From: Streptomyces sp. 2114.4
Lineage (GTDB): Bacteria; Actinomycetota; Actinomycetes; Streptomycetales; Streptomycetaceae
DNA: 64,000 nt
Assembly: GCF_900187385.1 (NCBI RefSeq)
Contig: NZ_FYEY01000001.1
Span: forward strand, 682,001-746,000
Reading direction: 5' to 3'
The notes beneath the pieces were generated by a model. The model saw only the letters and a list, made by a program, of their open reading frames with translations. It was not told the origin of the DNA and ran no database searches. Shown here in pieces: positions 41,799 to 49,530 of the stretch. Position 1 is the stretch's first letter, and every line of letters begins with the position of its first letter. Position numbers and translations under genes: made by a program.

Positions 41799-42989
41799 TT
41801 GACCACAGCCGACACAGCACCCCTCTCCTACCCCTTCAATGTCCCCGAGAGCCTTGAGCTTGCCGAGGAGTACGAGCACGCCCGCAACCGTCCGGGGCTG
41901 CTGAAAGTCCGGATGACGTACGGCGAGCCGGCCTGGCTCGTGACCCGGTACGCCGAGGCCCGGTTCGTCCTCGGCGATCAGCGCTTCAGCCGCGCCGAGG
42001 CCGTCCGGCACGACGAGCCCCGGCAGTCCGAAGGGCAGCGCGACAGCGGCATCCTGGGCATGGACCCGCCCGACCACACCCGGCTGCGCACCCTGGTGGC
42101 CAAGGCGTTCACCGTCCGGCAGGTCGAAAAGCTCAGGCCGCAGGTCAAGCAACTGGCGAACGACCTGCTCGACGAGCTCGCGGCGGCCGGGCCGCCCGCC
42201 GACCTGGTGGACCGTTACGCGCTGCCCATCCCCGTCGCGGTGATCTGCCGCCTGCTCGGTGTCCCGGCCGAGGACCGGCCGCGGTTCCGGGTCTGGAGTG
42301 ACGCCGCCCTGTCGACAAGTTCCCTCACCGCGGCGGAATTCGACGCCAATCAAGAAGAACTCCGCGCCTACATGCGGCAGTTGATCGAGCAGCACCGGCG
42401 CGCGCCACAGGACGATCTGATGACGGCGCTCATCGACGCCCGGGACGTCAACGACCGGCTGTCCGAACTCGAACTCGTCGACCTCTGCGTCGGCATCCTG
42501 GTAGCCGGGCACGAGACCACCGCCACTCAGATTCCCAACTTCGTGCTGGCGCTGCTGGACCACCCGGGCCAGCTCGCCCTGCTGCGCGAAAAGCCGGAGC
42601 TGATCGGCCAGGCCGTGGAGGAACTCCTGCGTTTCGTACCGCTCGGCAGCGGTGCGAGCCAGCCCCGTTACGCGACGGAGGACGTCGAGGTCGGCGGGAC
42701 GCTGGTGCGGGCCGGCACCCCGGTCCTGGTGGCGGTGGGCGCGGCCAACCGGGATGCCCTGCGTTTCGACTCACCGGGGACGCTGGACATCTCGCGGGCC
42801 GGAACCCAGCACCTCGGGTTCGGTCACGGGGTCCATCACTGTCTGGGCGCGCCGCTGGCCCGGCTGGAACTCCAGGAGGCGCTGATCGCCCTGATCACCC
42901 GCTTCCCGGAACTGCGGCTGGCGGGCGATGTGGTGTGGAAGAGCGAAATGCTGGTGCGCGGCCCGCGGGTCATGCCGGTGGGGTGGTGA
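41799..42989 (+). CDS. Cytochrome P450 (CYP105/107-like) with partner ferredoxin
   Basis: A 396-residue bacterial P450. The I-helix oxygen-activation motif is LVAGHETTATQ, the ExxR motif is EELLRF, and the heme-Cys loop is FGHGVHHCLGAPLARLEL. TTG 41799 follows AAGGGAGG. The adjacent ferredoxin gene (4 bp away) and divergent TetR make an inducible P450 system; xenobiotic or secondary-metabolite hydroxylation is typical. Substrate unknown. Confidence 0.92.
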   Translation: MTTADTAPLSYPFNVPESLELAEEYEHARNRPGLLKVRMTYGEPAWLVTRYAEARFVLGDQRFSRAEAVRHDEPRQSEGQRDSGILGMDPPDHTRLRTLVAKAFTVRQVEKLRPQVKQLANDLLDELAAAGPPADLVDRYALPIPVAVICRLLGVPAEDRPRFRVWSDAALSTSSLTAAEFDANQEELRAYMRQLIEQHRRAPQDDLMTALIDARDVNDRLSELELVDLCVGILVAGHETTATQIPNFVLALLDHPGQLALLREKPELIGQAVEELLRFVPLGSGASQPRYATEDVEVGGTLVRAGTPVLVAVGAANRDALRFDSPGTLDISRAGTQHLGFGHGVHHCLGAPLARLELQEALIALITRFPELRLAGDVVWKSEMLVRGPRVMPVGW

Positions 42990-42993
42990 ACGA

Positions 42994-43209
42994 ATGACCT
43001 GGAAGCTGGAGATCGACCCCGGGCAGTGCATGGCCTCGGGGTCGTGCGCCGCCATCGCGCCGGACCTCTTCGCCCTGGACGGCGAGCACGCCCGTCCGCT
43101 CAAGGAGCGGATCGACGAGGACGAACGCGCGCTGGACGCCGCCGATGTCTGTCCGGCCGTCGCGATCACCGTACGGGACGGAGAAAGGGTCATCGGGCCC
43201 CGGCCGTAG
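42994..43209 (+). CDS. Ferredoxin, [3Fe-4S]/[4Fe-4S] P450-partner type
   Basis: A 71-residue ferredoxin with CMASGSCAAIAPDLF and a distal DVCPAVAI: a Cys-x5-Cys...Cys-Pro arrangement in which the middle cysteine of a 4Fe motif is absent, typical of [3Fe-4S] ferredoxins encoded beside Streptomyces P450s. It starts 4 bp after the P450 stop. Confidence 0.9.
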   Translation: MTWKLEIDPGQCMASGSCAAIAPDLFALDGEHARPLKERIDEDERALDAADVCPAVAITVRDGERVIGPRP

Positions 43210-43312
43210 GGAGAGGGAGGTGCCGCCAACCTCCTGGGGCCGGCGACCGGGCTCCTCCGGGATGCGGGTGCACTGCATCCCGGAGCGGCCCACTGCCGGG
43301 GCAGGATGGCAC

Positions 43313-43594
43313 CTAGAGCCGGTCCCCGCCGCTGACCCAGTCCCGGTAGCGGGTGGGAGCGATATGGGCGTCGCCCTTGGCGAGGAGGGCGTCGCCGGGG
43401 ACGGCCGCGAACATTCCGGCGCTGTTGTCCGTGGTGACGGTGCGCCGGTCGCCACGGGCGGCGAGGGTGAGCCTGCCGAGTTCGTCCAGCGAGAAGACGT
43501 CGGCACCGGCGACGCTGTGGATACCGCGCAGGGGGCTGCCGACGGCCACGTCGGCTACGGCACGGGCGACGTCCGCCGAGGCGATCGGCTGCAC
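43313..43594 (-). pseudogene. C-terminal remnant of an NAD(P)-binding/SDR (NmrA-like) oxidoreductase
   Basis: About 93 residues are readable (QPIASADVARAVADVAVGSP, VAGADVFSLDELGRL, GDAHIAPTRYRDWV). They match the last third of NAD(P)H-binding atypical short-chain dehydrogenases. The Rossmann N-terminal part (GxxGxxG) is absent. Upstream of about 43610 the frame reads a short repetitive tract (acgacaggcacgacagacacg) that could mark a deletion junction. It is treated as a truncated, decaying gene. Confidence 0.6.
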
Positions 43595-43792
43595 GGGGGT
43601 GGCGGACAGACGTGTCCGTCGTGCCTGTCGTGTCTGTTCGGGCGGGGTGCGCTTTGCCAGGTTTACCCCGACTGCCTCGTCCGGCCTTCGTGATTGCCGG
43701 GGACACGGACACGCATTCCTCGGTCGGCGGGCGGTGCACGTCGGGGCCCCTCTCGCTCGGCTGCGGGGCAGGGGTGCGACGATGGGCCTGTC

Positions 43793-44599
43793 ATGGATGC
43801 GGGGCAGGTTCTCAGGGGGCTACGCGCCGCGGTGTTCGCGGTGGTGTGTGTGCTGCTCGCCGCGCTGGGGCACATGGTGATGTCGGATGCCGTGGTACCC
43901 GCGTGGATGCTGCTCGTCGCCGGGGTGGGGACCGCGGCCGGTGCCTGGTGCTGCGCGGGCCGGGAACGCGGGCCGCTGCTCGTGGCGTTGCTGACCGTCG
44001 GCACCCAGGCGGCCTTGCACAGTGCCTTCTCGTTGGGCCAGGCGGTCGCCCGTTCCGGTGGGGGTGAGAGCTCACTCGCGCGCCGGTGGGCGGAGACCTG
44101 GCTGTGCGGGGCGGACGGGACGCGACTCTCCGGGCACGGCAGCGCCCGGTTGATCCAGCTGATGCATCAGCAGATGGCGGCCCTGCCCTCGATGGACCGC
44201 GCGAGCCGGCTGCGGGACATGGCCGGCATGGGGCACACGGAGCACATGGGCCACATGGGCTCCATGAGCGGCGGCATGGACGCCATGAGCGGCATGGCTC
44301 ACGCGGGTCAGATGCCGGGGATGCACGGCAGTGCCACCGGCATGCTGGCAGCCCACCTGCTGGTCGCCCTGCTCAGCGCGGGGTGGCTGTGGGGTGGCGA
44401 GCGGGCGGCGTTCCAGCTCGTACGGAGCCTTTCGGCCTGGTTGTTCGCGCCGTTGGTGCTCGTCCTGCGGATCCTGCTGCCCGATCCGCGGCCCGCCGTC
44501 CGCGCCGCCCGGCAGGAGCCGCGGCGTGCGGTGCGGCAGTTGCTGCTGGCGTATACGAGGTCGTTGCGGGGCCCACCGCAGGAGCCGGCTGTCGGCTGA
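43793..44599 (+). CDS. Membrane protein with Met/His-rich loop, probable copper-related
   Basis: A 268-residue protein with N-terminal hydrophobic segments (about 10-30, 33-52, 60-80), a soluble middle part, a Met/His-rich stretch at about 143-178 (MAGMGHTEHMGHMG, SGMAHAGQMPGMHG), then hydrophobic segments (about 184-200, 215-235). Met/His loops of this type bind Cu(I)/Ag(I). Context (ECF sigma pair, CopA-type ATPase operon) supports a copper role. Family name not known. ATG 43793 is the likely start. Confidence 0.65.
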   Translation: MDAGQVLRGLRAAVFAVVCVLLAALGHMVMSDAVVPAWMLLVAGVGTAAGAWCCAGRERGPLLVALLTVGTQAALHSAFSLGQAVARSGGGESSLARRWAETWLCGADGTRLSGHGSARLIQLMHQQMAALPSMDRASRLRDMAGMGHTEHMGHMGSMSGGMDAMSGMAHAGQMPGMHGSATGMLAAHLLVALLSAGWLWGGERAAFQLVRSLSAWLFAPLVLVLRILLPDPRPAVRAARQEPRRAVRQLLLAYTRSLRGPPQEPAVG

Positions 44600-44814
44600 C
44601 AGCACGGACGAACTCCAGAGCCGGCGGACGGCCGGGTGCCGAGCGCACCCCGACGACGTCCCGGCTCCGACTTCACCGGTCCCCGCCGCGCGCGGCGACC
44701 GGATCATGCGAAGGACTCCAGATGATGATTCCTGTCCGGACGCCGGTGGCACTGCCGCCCGCGTCCCTTCCCGGCGCGCCGGCCGACGGAGGCGGGCGCC
44801 CGCCGGCCACCGCG

Positions 44815-45144
44815 TCAACCGGCGGGTGTACCGCCGGTGTCCGCCGTCCCGGTACCCGCCGTACCAGCGTCTCCCCTCCCGAGGTCCGCCATGCCGGAGA
44901 TCTCCGGTCCCGCGGAGACCGCACGCAGTCGGGCGAGCAGCGACGCGGCAGCCGCCGGGTCGTCCGCCGGGTGGGTGGCGGCGCGGTCGAGGCCGGTCGT
45001 CAGGGCCCCTGCCTGTGCGTCCCACCGTCGGCAGTCCCGGCAGCCGGCCAGGTGGTCGTCGAGCCGGCCGGGGGTGAGCCCGGGAGGCAGTTCCTCGCCG
45101 TCGAGGCGGGCGGAGAGTGCCGTACGGATGCGCGAGCAGAGCAT
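44815..45144 (-). CDS. Soluble zinc-finger (zf-HC2) anti-sigma factor
   Basis: A 109-residue ZAS-type anti-sigma factor with the zinc motif H31-x3-C35-x2-C38 (DDHLAGCRDC) plus an N-terminal Cys3. The C-terminus is Ala/Gly/Thr-rich with no membrane helix, so it is cytoplasmic, and redox or metal could release the sigma directly. GGGAGGATG precedes ATG 45144. It is divergent from, not downstream of, its likely partner, with only 49 bp between starts. Confidence 0.8.
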   Translation of the reverse strand: MLCSRIRTALSARLDGEELPPGLTPGRLDDHLAGCRDCRRWDAQAGALTTGLDRAATHPADDPAAAASLLARLRAVSAGPEISGMADLGRGDAGTAGTGTADTGGTPAG

Positions 45145-45193
45145 GCGTCCATCCTCCCCGAAGCACGGCGGTGCGGCGAGGGGCGGTCGCGGC

Positions 45194-45832
45194 ATGCGGG
45201 ATGACGAGGCGGTGACGGGCTGGGCACTGGCCGCCCGTACCGGGGACGAGAGGGCCGTCGAGCAGTTCGTGCGGGCCACCCAGCTCGATGTCCGGCGCTA
45301 TGTGACGCATCTGAGCGGTGATCCGCAGGCGACCGACGACCTGATGCAGGACACCTATGTCCGGGCGCTGCGCAGCCTGCCGCGGTTCGAGGGCCGGTCG
45401 TCGGCGCGTACCTGGCTGCTGACCATTGCCCGGCGGGTCGTGGCGGACCGCATCCGGTCCGTCGCGGTGCGGCCCCGGCTGGCCGCGACCGACGACTGGC
45501 AGACGGCCGCGGAGCGGGTGCAGCCGCGGGGTGTGCCGGGATTCGACGAGGGCATCGCGCTGGCCGAGCTGCTGGCGGCGCTGGCGCCCCAGCGGCGGGA
45601 GGCGTTTGTGCTCACGCAGTTGCTGGGGCTGCCGTACGCGGCGGCGGCCGGGGTGATGGGCTGTCCCGTGGGGACCGTACGGTCCCGGGTGGCGCGCGCC
45701 CGGGAGACGCTGGTCGGGTTGCTGACGGATGCGGAGCGCCCGGAAGGGGAGCTCCTGGAAGGCGAGCGCCCGGAAGGGAAGCGCCCGGAGAGGGCCCACG
45801 GGCCGCGGGTTTACGCGGACGCCGTGGCCTGA
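45194..45832 (+). CDS. ECF-family RNA polymerase sigma factor
   Basis: A 212-residue sigma-70-family ECF factor. Region 2 is DLMQDTYVRALRSLPRFEGRSSARTWLLTIARRVV and region 4 is LAPQRREAFVLTQLLGLPYAAAAGVM...GTVRSRVARARETL. The C-terminal 30 residues carry ERPEG repeats. Divergent from a zf-HC2 anti-sigma gene. It could direct transcription of the surrounding copper genes, but no binding-site evidence is available. Confidence 0.88.
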   Translation: MRDDEAVTGWALAARTGDERAVEQFVRATQLDVRRYVTHLSGDPQATDDLMQDTYVRALRSLPRFEGRSSARTWLLTIARRVVADRIRSVAVRPRLAATDDWQTAAERVQPRGVPGFDEGIALAELLAALAPQRREAFVLTQLLGLPYAAAAGVMGCPVGTVRSRVARARETLVGLLTDAERPEGELLEGERPEGKRPERAHGPRVYADAVA

Positions 45833-45867
45833 CACCGCGCACGGGGCGCGGAGCACGCGGCTGAGCG

Positions 45868-45910
45868 ACGGGGCTCATGGACGGGCGAAGGGCCGGTCCA
45901 TGAGCCCCGT
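45868..45910. terminator. 15-bp perfect stem hairpin between convergent genes
   Basis: 45868-45882 pairs exactly with 45896-45910 (13-nt loop). It lies between the sigma gene end (45832, +) and the PCuAC-like gene end (45992, -). Confidence 0.8.
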
Positions 45911-45991
45911 GACGTGTGGGGCCCGTGACGTGTCGGCCCCGTGGCGGCAGCCCCTGGCGTGCGGCCCATGGCGTAGGGCTCGCCGTTCGGT

Positions 45992-46489
45992 TCAGCTGCC
46001 GGGACGTACCGCCCGGGCCCGTACCGTCCGTGGCGGGCTGTGGCGGAAGTGCAGCGTGAAGGTGAGCCGGTCGCCGGGCGCGAGTCGTGGCGGCGGGCTG
46101 ACCATGACGTCCAGGGTGGTCGGCGTCATGGTCAGGGCGCCGCCCGCCGGGACGGTGGCGCCGCGGACCATCGCCATGCTCCGGGCGTTGTGCCCGATGT
46201 CGACGGTGCGGCTGAGCATCGCGCGATGGCCGGTGGGGCCGGTGACGCCGGTCAGGACGTCATCGGCGCCGCCGGTGTTGCGGAGGGTGAAGAACGCCGC
46301 GGTCGCCTCGGCCCCCGAGGGGATCAGCACCCGGCCCTCGGGGATCGTCAGCTCCGCGGGCCTTCCCGCGTTGCCGCCGGCGGTCCACGCGGTGAGCGCG
46401 CCGAGGGTCACCAGACAGGTGAGCAGCGGCACGGCGACGGCCGAGAGGGGCGGGAGGGAAGCGAAGGAGGGGAGGGACGGCCGTTTCAT
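45992..46489 (-). CDS. PCu(A)C-like copper chaperone, membrane-anchored, degenerate site
   Basis: A 165-residue extracytoplasmic protein with an N-terminal signal/anchor (about 12-36) and a cupredoxin-like PCuAC fold (AAFFTLRNTGGADDVLTGV, GATVPAGGALTMTPTTLDVMV). The canonical H(M)x10Mx21HxM site is only partly kept: H88, M91, H100, M105/107, M121 and M129 are present, but the terminal His of HxM is replaced (LDVM). It may bind Cu(I) through Met residues. Translationally coupled to copA (4-bp overlap) as the last gene of the operon. Confidence 0.75.
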   Translation of the reverse strand: MKRPSLPSFASLPPLSAVAVPLLTCLVTLGALTAWTAGGNAGRPAELTIPEGRVLIPSGAEATAAFFTLRNTGGADDVLTGVTGPTGHRAMLSRTVDIGHNARSMAMVRGATVPAGGALTMTPTTLDVMVSPPPRLAPGDRLTFTLHFRHSPPRTVRARAVRPGS

Positions 46490-48975
46490 GAGGTCTCCGC
46501 ACGGGGTTGGGGCCGTCGTCCGTGGGGGCGGCGGGCCGGCCTGCCGGGCCGCCAGGCGCGCAGCCGGAGGCTGTTGCCCACGACGAGCAGTGAACTGGCG
46601 GACATGGCGGCGGCCGCCGGCATCGGACTGAGCAGGCCGACGGCCGCGAGCGGCACGGTGACGAGGTTGTAGCCGAAGGCCCAGACGAGATTGGCACGGA
46701 TGGTGCCCAGGGTGCGCCGGGCCAGGCGTACCGCGTCGGGGATGGCCTGCAGGTCCTCGCGTACGAGGGTGACATCCGCGGCACCGATCGCCGCATCGGT
46801 GCCACTGCCCATCGCGATCCCGAGGTCGGCGAGGGCGAGGGCCGCCGCGTCGTTGACGCCGTCGCCGACGACGGCGACCCGGCCGCCCTGCTCCTTGAGG
46901 GTGGTGACGAGAGCTGCCTTGTCCTCGGGGCGGGCCCCGGCGTGGATTTCGGTGATGGCGAGATGGCCGGCCACGGCTCGGGCGGTGGCGTCCCGGTCGC
47001 CGGTGGCCAGGACCGGCCGCAGCCCCAGACGGCGCAGATGGTCGACGGCGCGGTAGCTGTCGGGGCGGAGGGCGTCGCCGACCGCGATGACGGCCTCCGG
47101 GGTGCCGTCGACGGTGACCTGGACGGCGGTGTGGCCGGCCGCCTCCGCGGAGTGCACCGCGTCCGGCAGCGGAGCAGGCAGGCCGGTGAGGTCGCCGGGC
47201 CGGGTGACCTCCACCCGGCGCCGGTCGGCCGTGCCGTGGACGCCGTATCCGGGGGTGGCACCGAAGTCCTTCACCGGCGGCAGAGGTTGTCCCGAGGGCG
47301 GTAGTTGTCCCGAGGGCAGTGGCTGTGCCGACGACGGCGGGTGTCCCGACGGCAGCGGTTCTCCCTGCAGCCGGGCGTCGGCGGCCGCGCCGATCGCGCG
47401 GGCCAGCGGATGCTCGGAGCCCTGCTCGACGATGGCGGCCAGCCGAAGTGCCTCCGGGGCGTCCAGGCCGCCGGTGCGCCCGGTGAGGGCCGTGACGCTC
47501 ATCCGGCCCGTGGTGAGGGTGCCGGTCTTGTCGAGGACGACGGTGTCGATGCGGCGCAGTCGCTCCAGCGCCTCCGGGCCGCGGACCAGGATCCCGAGCT
47601 GGGCACCGCGGCCGGTGGCGGCCAGCAGCGCGGTCGGGGTGGCCAGCCCCAGCGCACAGGGGCAGGCGACGACGAGGACGGCCACCGCCGCGGTGATCGC
47701 GGACTGCGGGTCGGCTCCGGCACCGAGCCAGAAGCCCAGGACGGTGACCGAAACGGTCAGGACGGCGGGGACGAAAACGGCCGCCACCGCGTCGGCGAGC
47801 CGCTGGACCTTGGTCTTGCCGGTCTGGGCGTCCTCGACGAGGCGGGTGATCCGGGCGAGTTGGGTACCGGCGCCCACCGCGTCGGCCCGTACCTCCAGCA
47901 GACCGCCGGAGTTGACCGCGCCGCCGACGACCGCCGCGCCCGGACCGACCTCGACGGGGCGGCTCTCCCCGCTGATCAGGGACAGGTCCAGGGCGGAGGT
48001 GCCGTCGACGACGGTGCCGTCGGTGGCGACCCGTTCCCCGGGCCGGACCAGGAAATGGTCACCGGCCCGCAGCCGGTCCACGGGGATGCGCCTGCCCCGC
48101 TCCCGGCGCTGTCCGCCCGGGGGAAGCTCCCTGTCATCGGCCGTGCGTACCTCGACGTCCTTGGCGGCGAGTTCGGCCAGCGCGCGCAACGCGGCTCCGG
48201 TACCGCGCCGGGCCCTGGCCTCCATCCGCCGGCCGGCGAGCACGAACAGCGGTACGCCGACGGCGGCTTCCAGGTAGAGGTGCGCGGTCCCGTCACCGGC
48301 CGCGGGCAGCAGGCTGAACGGCATCGTCATTCCGGGCGTACCGGCCCCGCCGAGGAACAGCGCATAAGCGGACCAGCTGAAGGAGGCGGCGACGCCCAGC
48401 GAGACCAGGGTGTCCATGGTGGCGGCACCGTGCCGCAGACCGCGCAGTGCACGGGCGTGGAACGGGGCGGCGCCCCACACGGCGACGGGCGCGGCGAGCA
48501 CGAAGCACAGCCACTGCCAGTTTCGGAACTGCCAGCCGGGCACCATCGACAGCACCAGGACGGGGAGCGAGAGCGCCGCGGTCAGCAGCAGCCGGTGCCG
48601 CTCGGCGCGGCCGCCGTCGTCCCCGCCGTCCGGGCGGACATCGGACGACGGCGACTCGCCCGGACGGACGTCGGACGCCCGAGGGCCGTCCGCGTCCGGT
48701 GCAGGGGCGGGCTCGTGGAGCCGGGCGGTGAAGCCGGCCGCCTCGACGGTGGTGACGAGGTCGGTGACGGACACCGCCGCCGGGTGGCTGACCGTGGCCC
48801 GGCCGGTGGCGAGGTTCACCGAGGCGGCGACGCCGTCGAGCCGGCCGAGCTTCCGCTCGACCCGGCCCACACAGGCGGCACAGGTCATCCCGCCGATGGT
48901 GAGGGTGGTGGTGTGGGGCGGGGCCGATGCCGCGTCGGGGGGCGACGAAGGGCCGGGCGCAGGCTGCGGCATCAT
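46486..48975 (-). CDS. copA: Copper-translocating P1B-type ATPase
   Basis: An 829-residue heavy-metal ATPase. An N-terminal HMA domain has GMTCAACVGR (residues 29-38). Eight TM helices include the CPC metal site (VVACPCALG); further motifs are DKTGTLT phosphorylation, SEHPLA in the N-domain, and GDGVNDAAAL; MGSGTDAAIGAAD follows. CPC plus YN and MxxS in the last helices (FGYNLVTVP, MSASSLLVV) indicate Cu(I) export. A ~30-residue Pro/Ser/Gln insertion (repeats of PLPSGQ) lies in the N-domain after SEHPLA. Flanked by coupled genes for a Met-rich TM peptide and a PCuAC-like chaperone. Confidence 0.93.
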   Translation of the reverse strand: MMPQPAPGPSSPPDAASAPPHTTTLTIGGMTCAACVGRVERKLGRLDGVAASVNLATGRATVSHPAAVSVTDLVTTVEAAGFTARLHEPAPAPDADGPRASDVRPGESPSSDVRPDGGDDGGRAERHRLLLTAALSLPVLVLSMVPGWQFRNWQWLCFVLAAPVAVWGAAPFHARALRGLRHGAATMDTLVSLGVAASFSWSAYALFLGGAGTPGMTMPFSLLPAAGDGTAHLYLEAAVGVPLFVLAGRRMEARARRGTGAALRALAELAAKDVEVRTADDRELPPGGQRRERGRRIPVDRLRAGDHFLVRPGERVATDGTVVDGTSALDLSLISGESRPVEVGPGAAVVGGAVNSGGLLEVRADAVGAGTQLARITRLVEDAQTGKTKVQRLADAVAAVFVPAVLTVSVTVLGFWLGAGADPQSAITAAVAVLVVACPCALGLATPTALLAATGRGAQLGILVRGPEALERLRRIDTVVLDKTGTLTTGRMSVTALTGRTGGLDAPEALRLAAIVEQGSEHPLARAIGAAADARLQGEPLPSGHPPSSAQPLPSGQLPPSGQPLPPVKDFGATPGYGVHGTADRRRVEVTRPGDLTGLPAPLPDAVHSAEAAGHTAVQVTVDGTPEAVIAVGDALRPDSYRAVDHLRRLGLRPVLATGDRDATARAVAGHLAITEIHAGARPEDKAALVTTLKEQGGRVAVVGDGVNDAAALALADLGIAMGSGTDAAIGAADVTLVREDLQAIPDAVRLARRTLGTIRANLVWAFGYNLVTVPLAAVGLLSPMPAAAAMSASSLLVVGNSLRLRAWRPGRPARRPHGRRPQPRAETS

Positions 48976-49328
48976 CGCGCTACTCCCCCCGGCGCGGGGC
49001 GAGGGGCCGTGCCCCGCATCCCGCCCATACCGTGCATCCCGCCCATGTCCCCGTCATCGGCGGGCGTGCCTCCCGTACGGGTGCCGCCGGCCGGCTGCAG
49101 ATCCGGGGCCACCGGACCGACGACGGCACCGGCCGCGTACGACAGGGTGCCGAGCAGCGCCAGCAGCAGGAGGAAACCGAGGACCGGCCGGGCGGGCAGC
49201 AACCGTGCGACGGCCTGGCGGAGAGGGGGCCGACTGCGGTCGGCCGAAGAGCGTGGCATCGCGTCATGGTGGCAGGTGGAGACGGTGCCGAGCGGCGGAT
49301 CGGGGGCTCGTCGGGGGGTGAGGTTCAT
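48972..49328 (-). CDS. Small single-TM protein with Met/His C-terminus, first gene of copA operon
   Basis: A 118-residue protein with a short Arg-rich N-terminus, one TM helix (about 49-71) and a C-terminal segment DMGGMHGMGGMRG (about 94-106) outside the membrane. Met-rich motifs of this sort bind Cu(I). ATG 49328 has GGGAG upstream; its stop overlaps copA by 4 bp. It may pass copper from CopA to the PCuAC-like protein. Not a named family that I know. Confidence 0.65.
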   Translation of the reverse strand: MNLTPRRAPDPPLGTVSTCHHDAMPRSSADRSRPPLRQAVARLLPARPVLGFLLLLALLGTLSYAAGAVVGPVAPDLQPAGGTRTGGTPADDGDMGGMHGMGGMRGTAPRPAPGGVAR

Positions 49329-49530
49329 CCCGCTCCCGCGCCGGAACTCACCGGCGTCCGGGCCCGACTAACTGGGTTTGCACGGTGCGTTCTTCGGCCT
49401 CGGCAGGCCGCCTCTCTGCCGAAATCCGCCGCGCCCGGCGGGAACTCGGCGTACCCCGCGCACGACCTCCTCAACGCCGCGCCGCGCAGGCGCGGTTCGT
49501 CATCACCCGACGCCTGCTGAGGAGGACACC

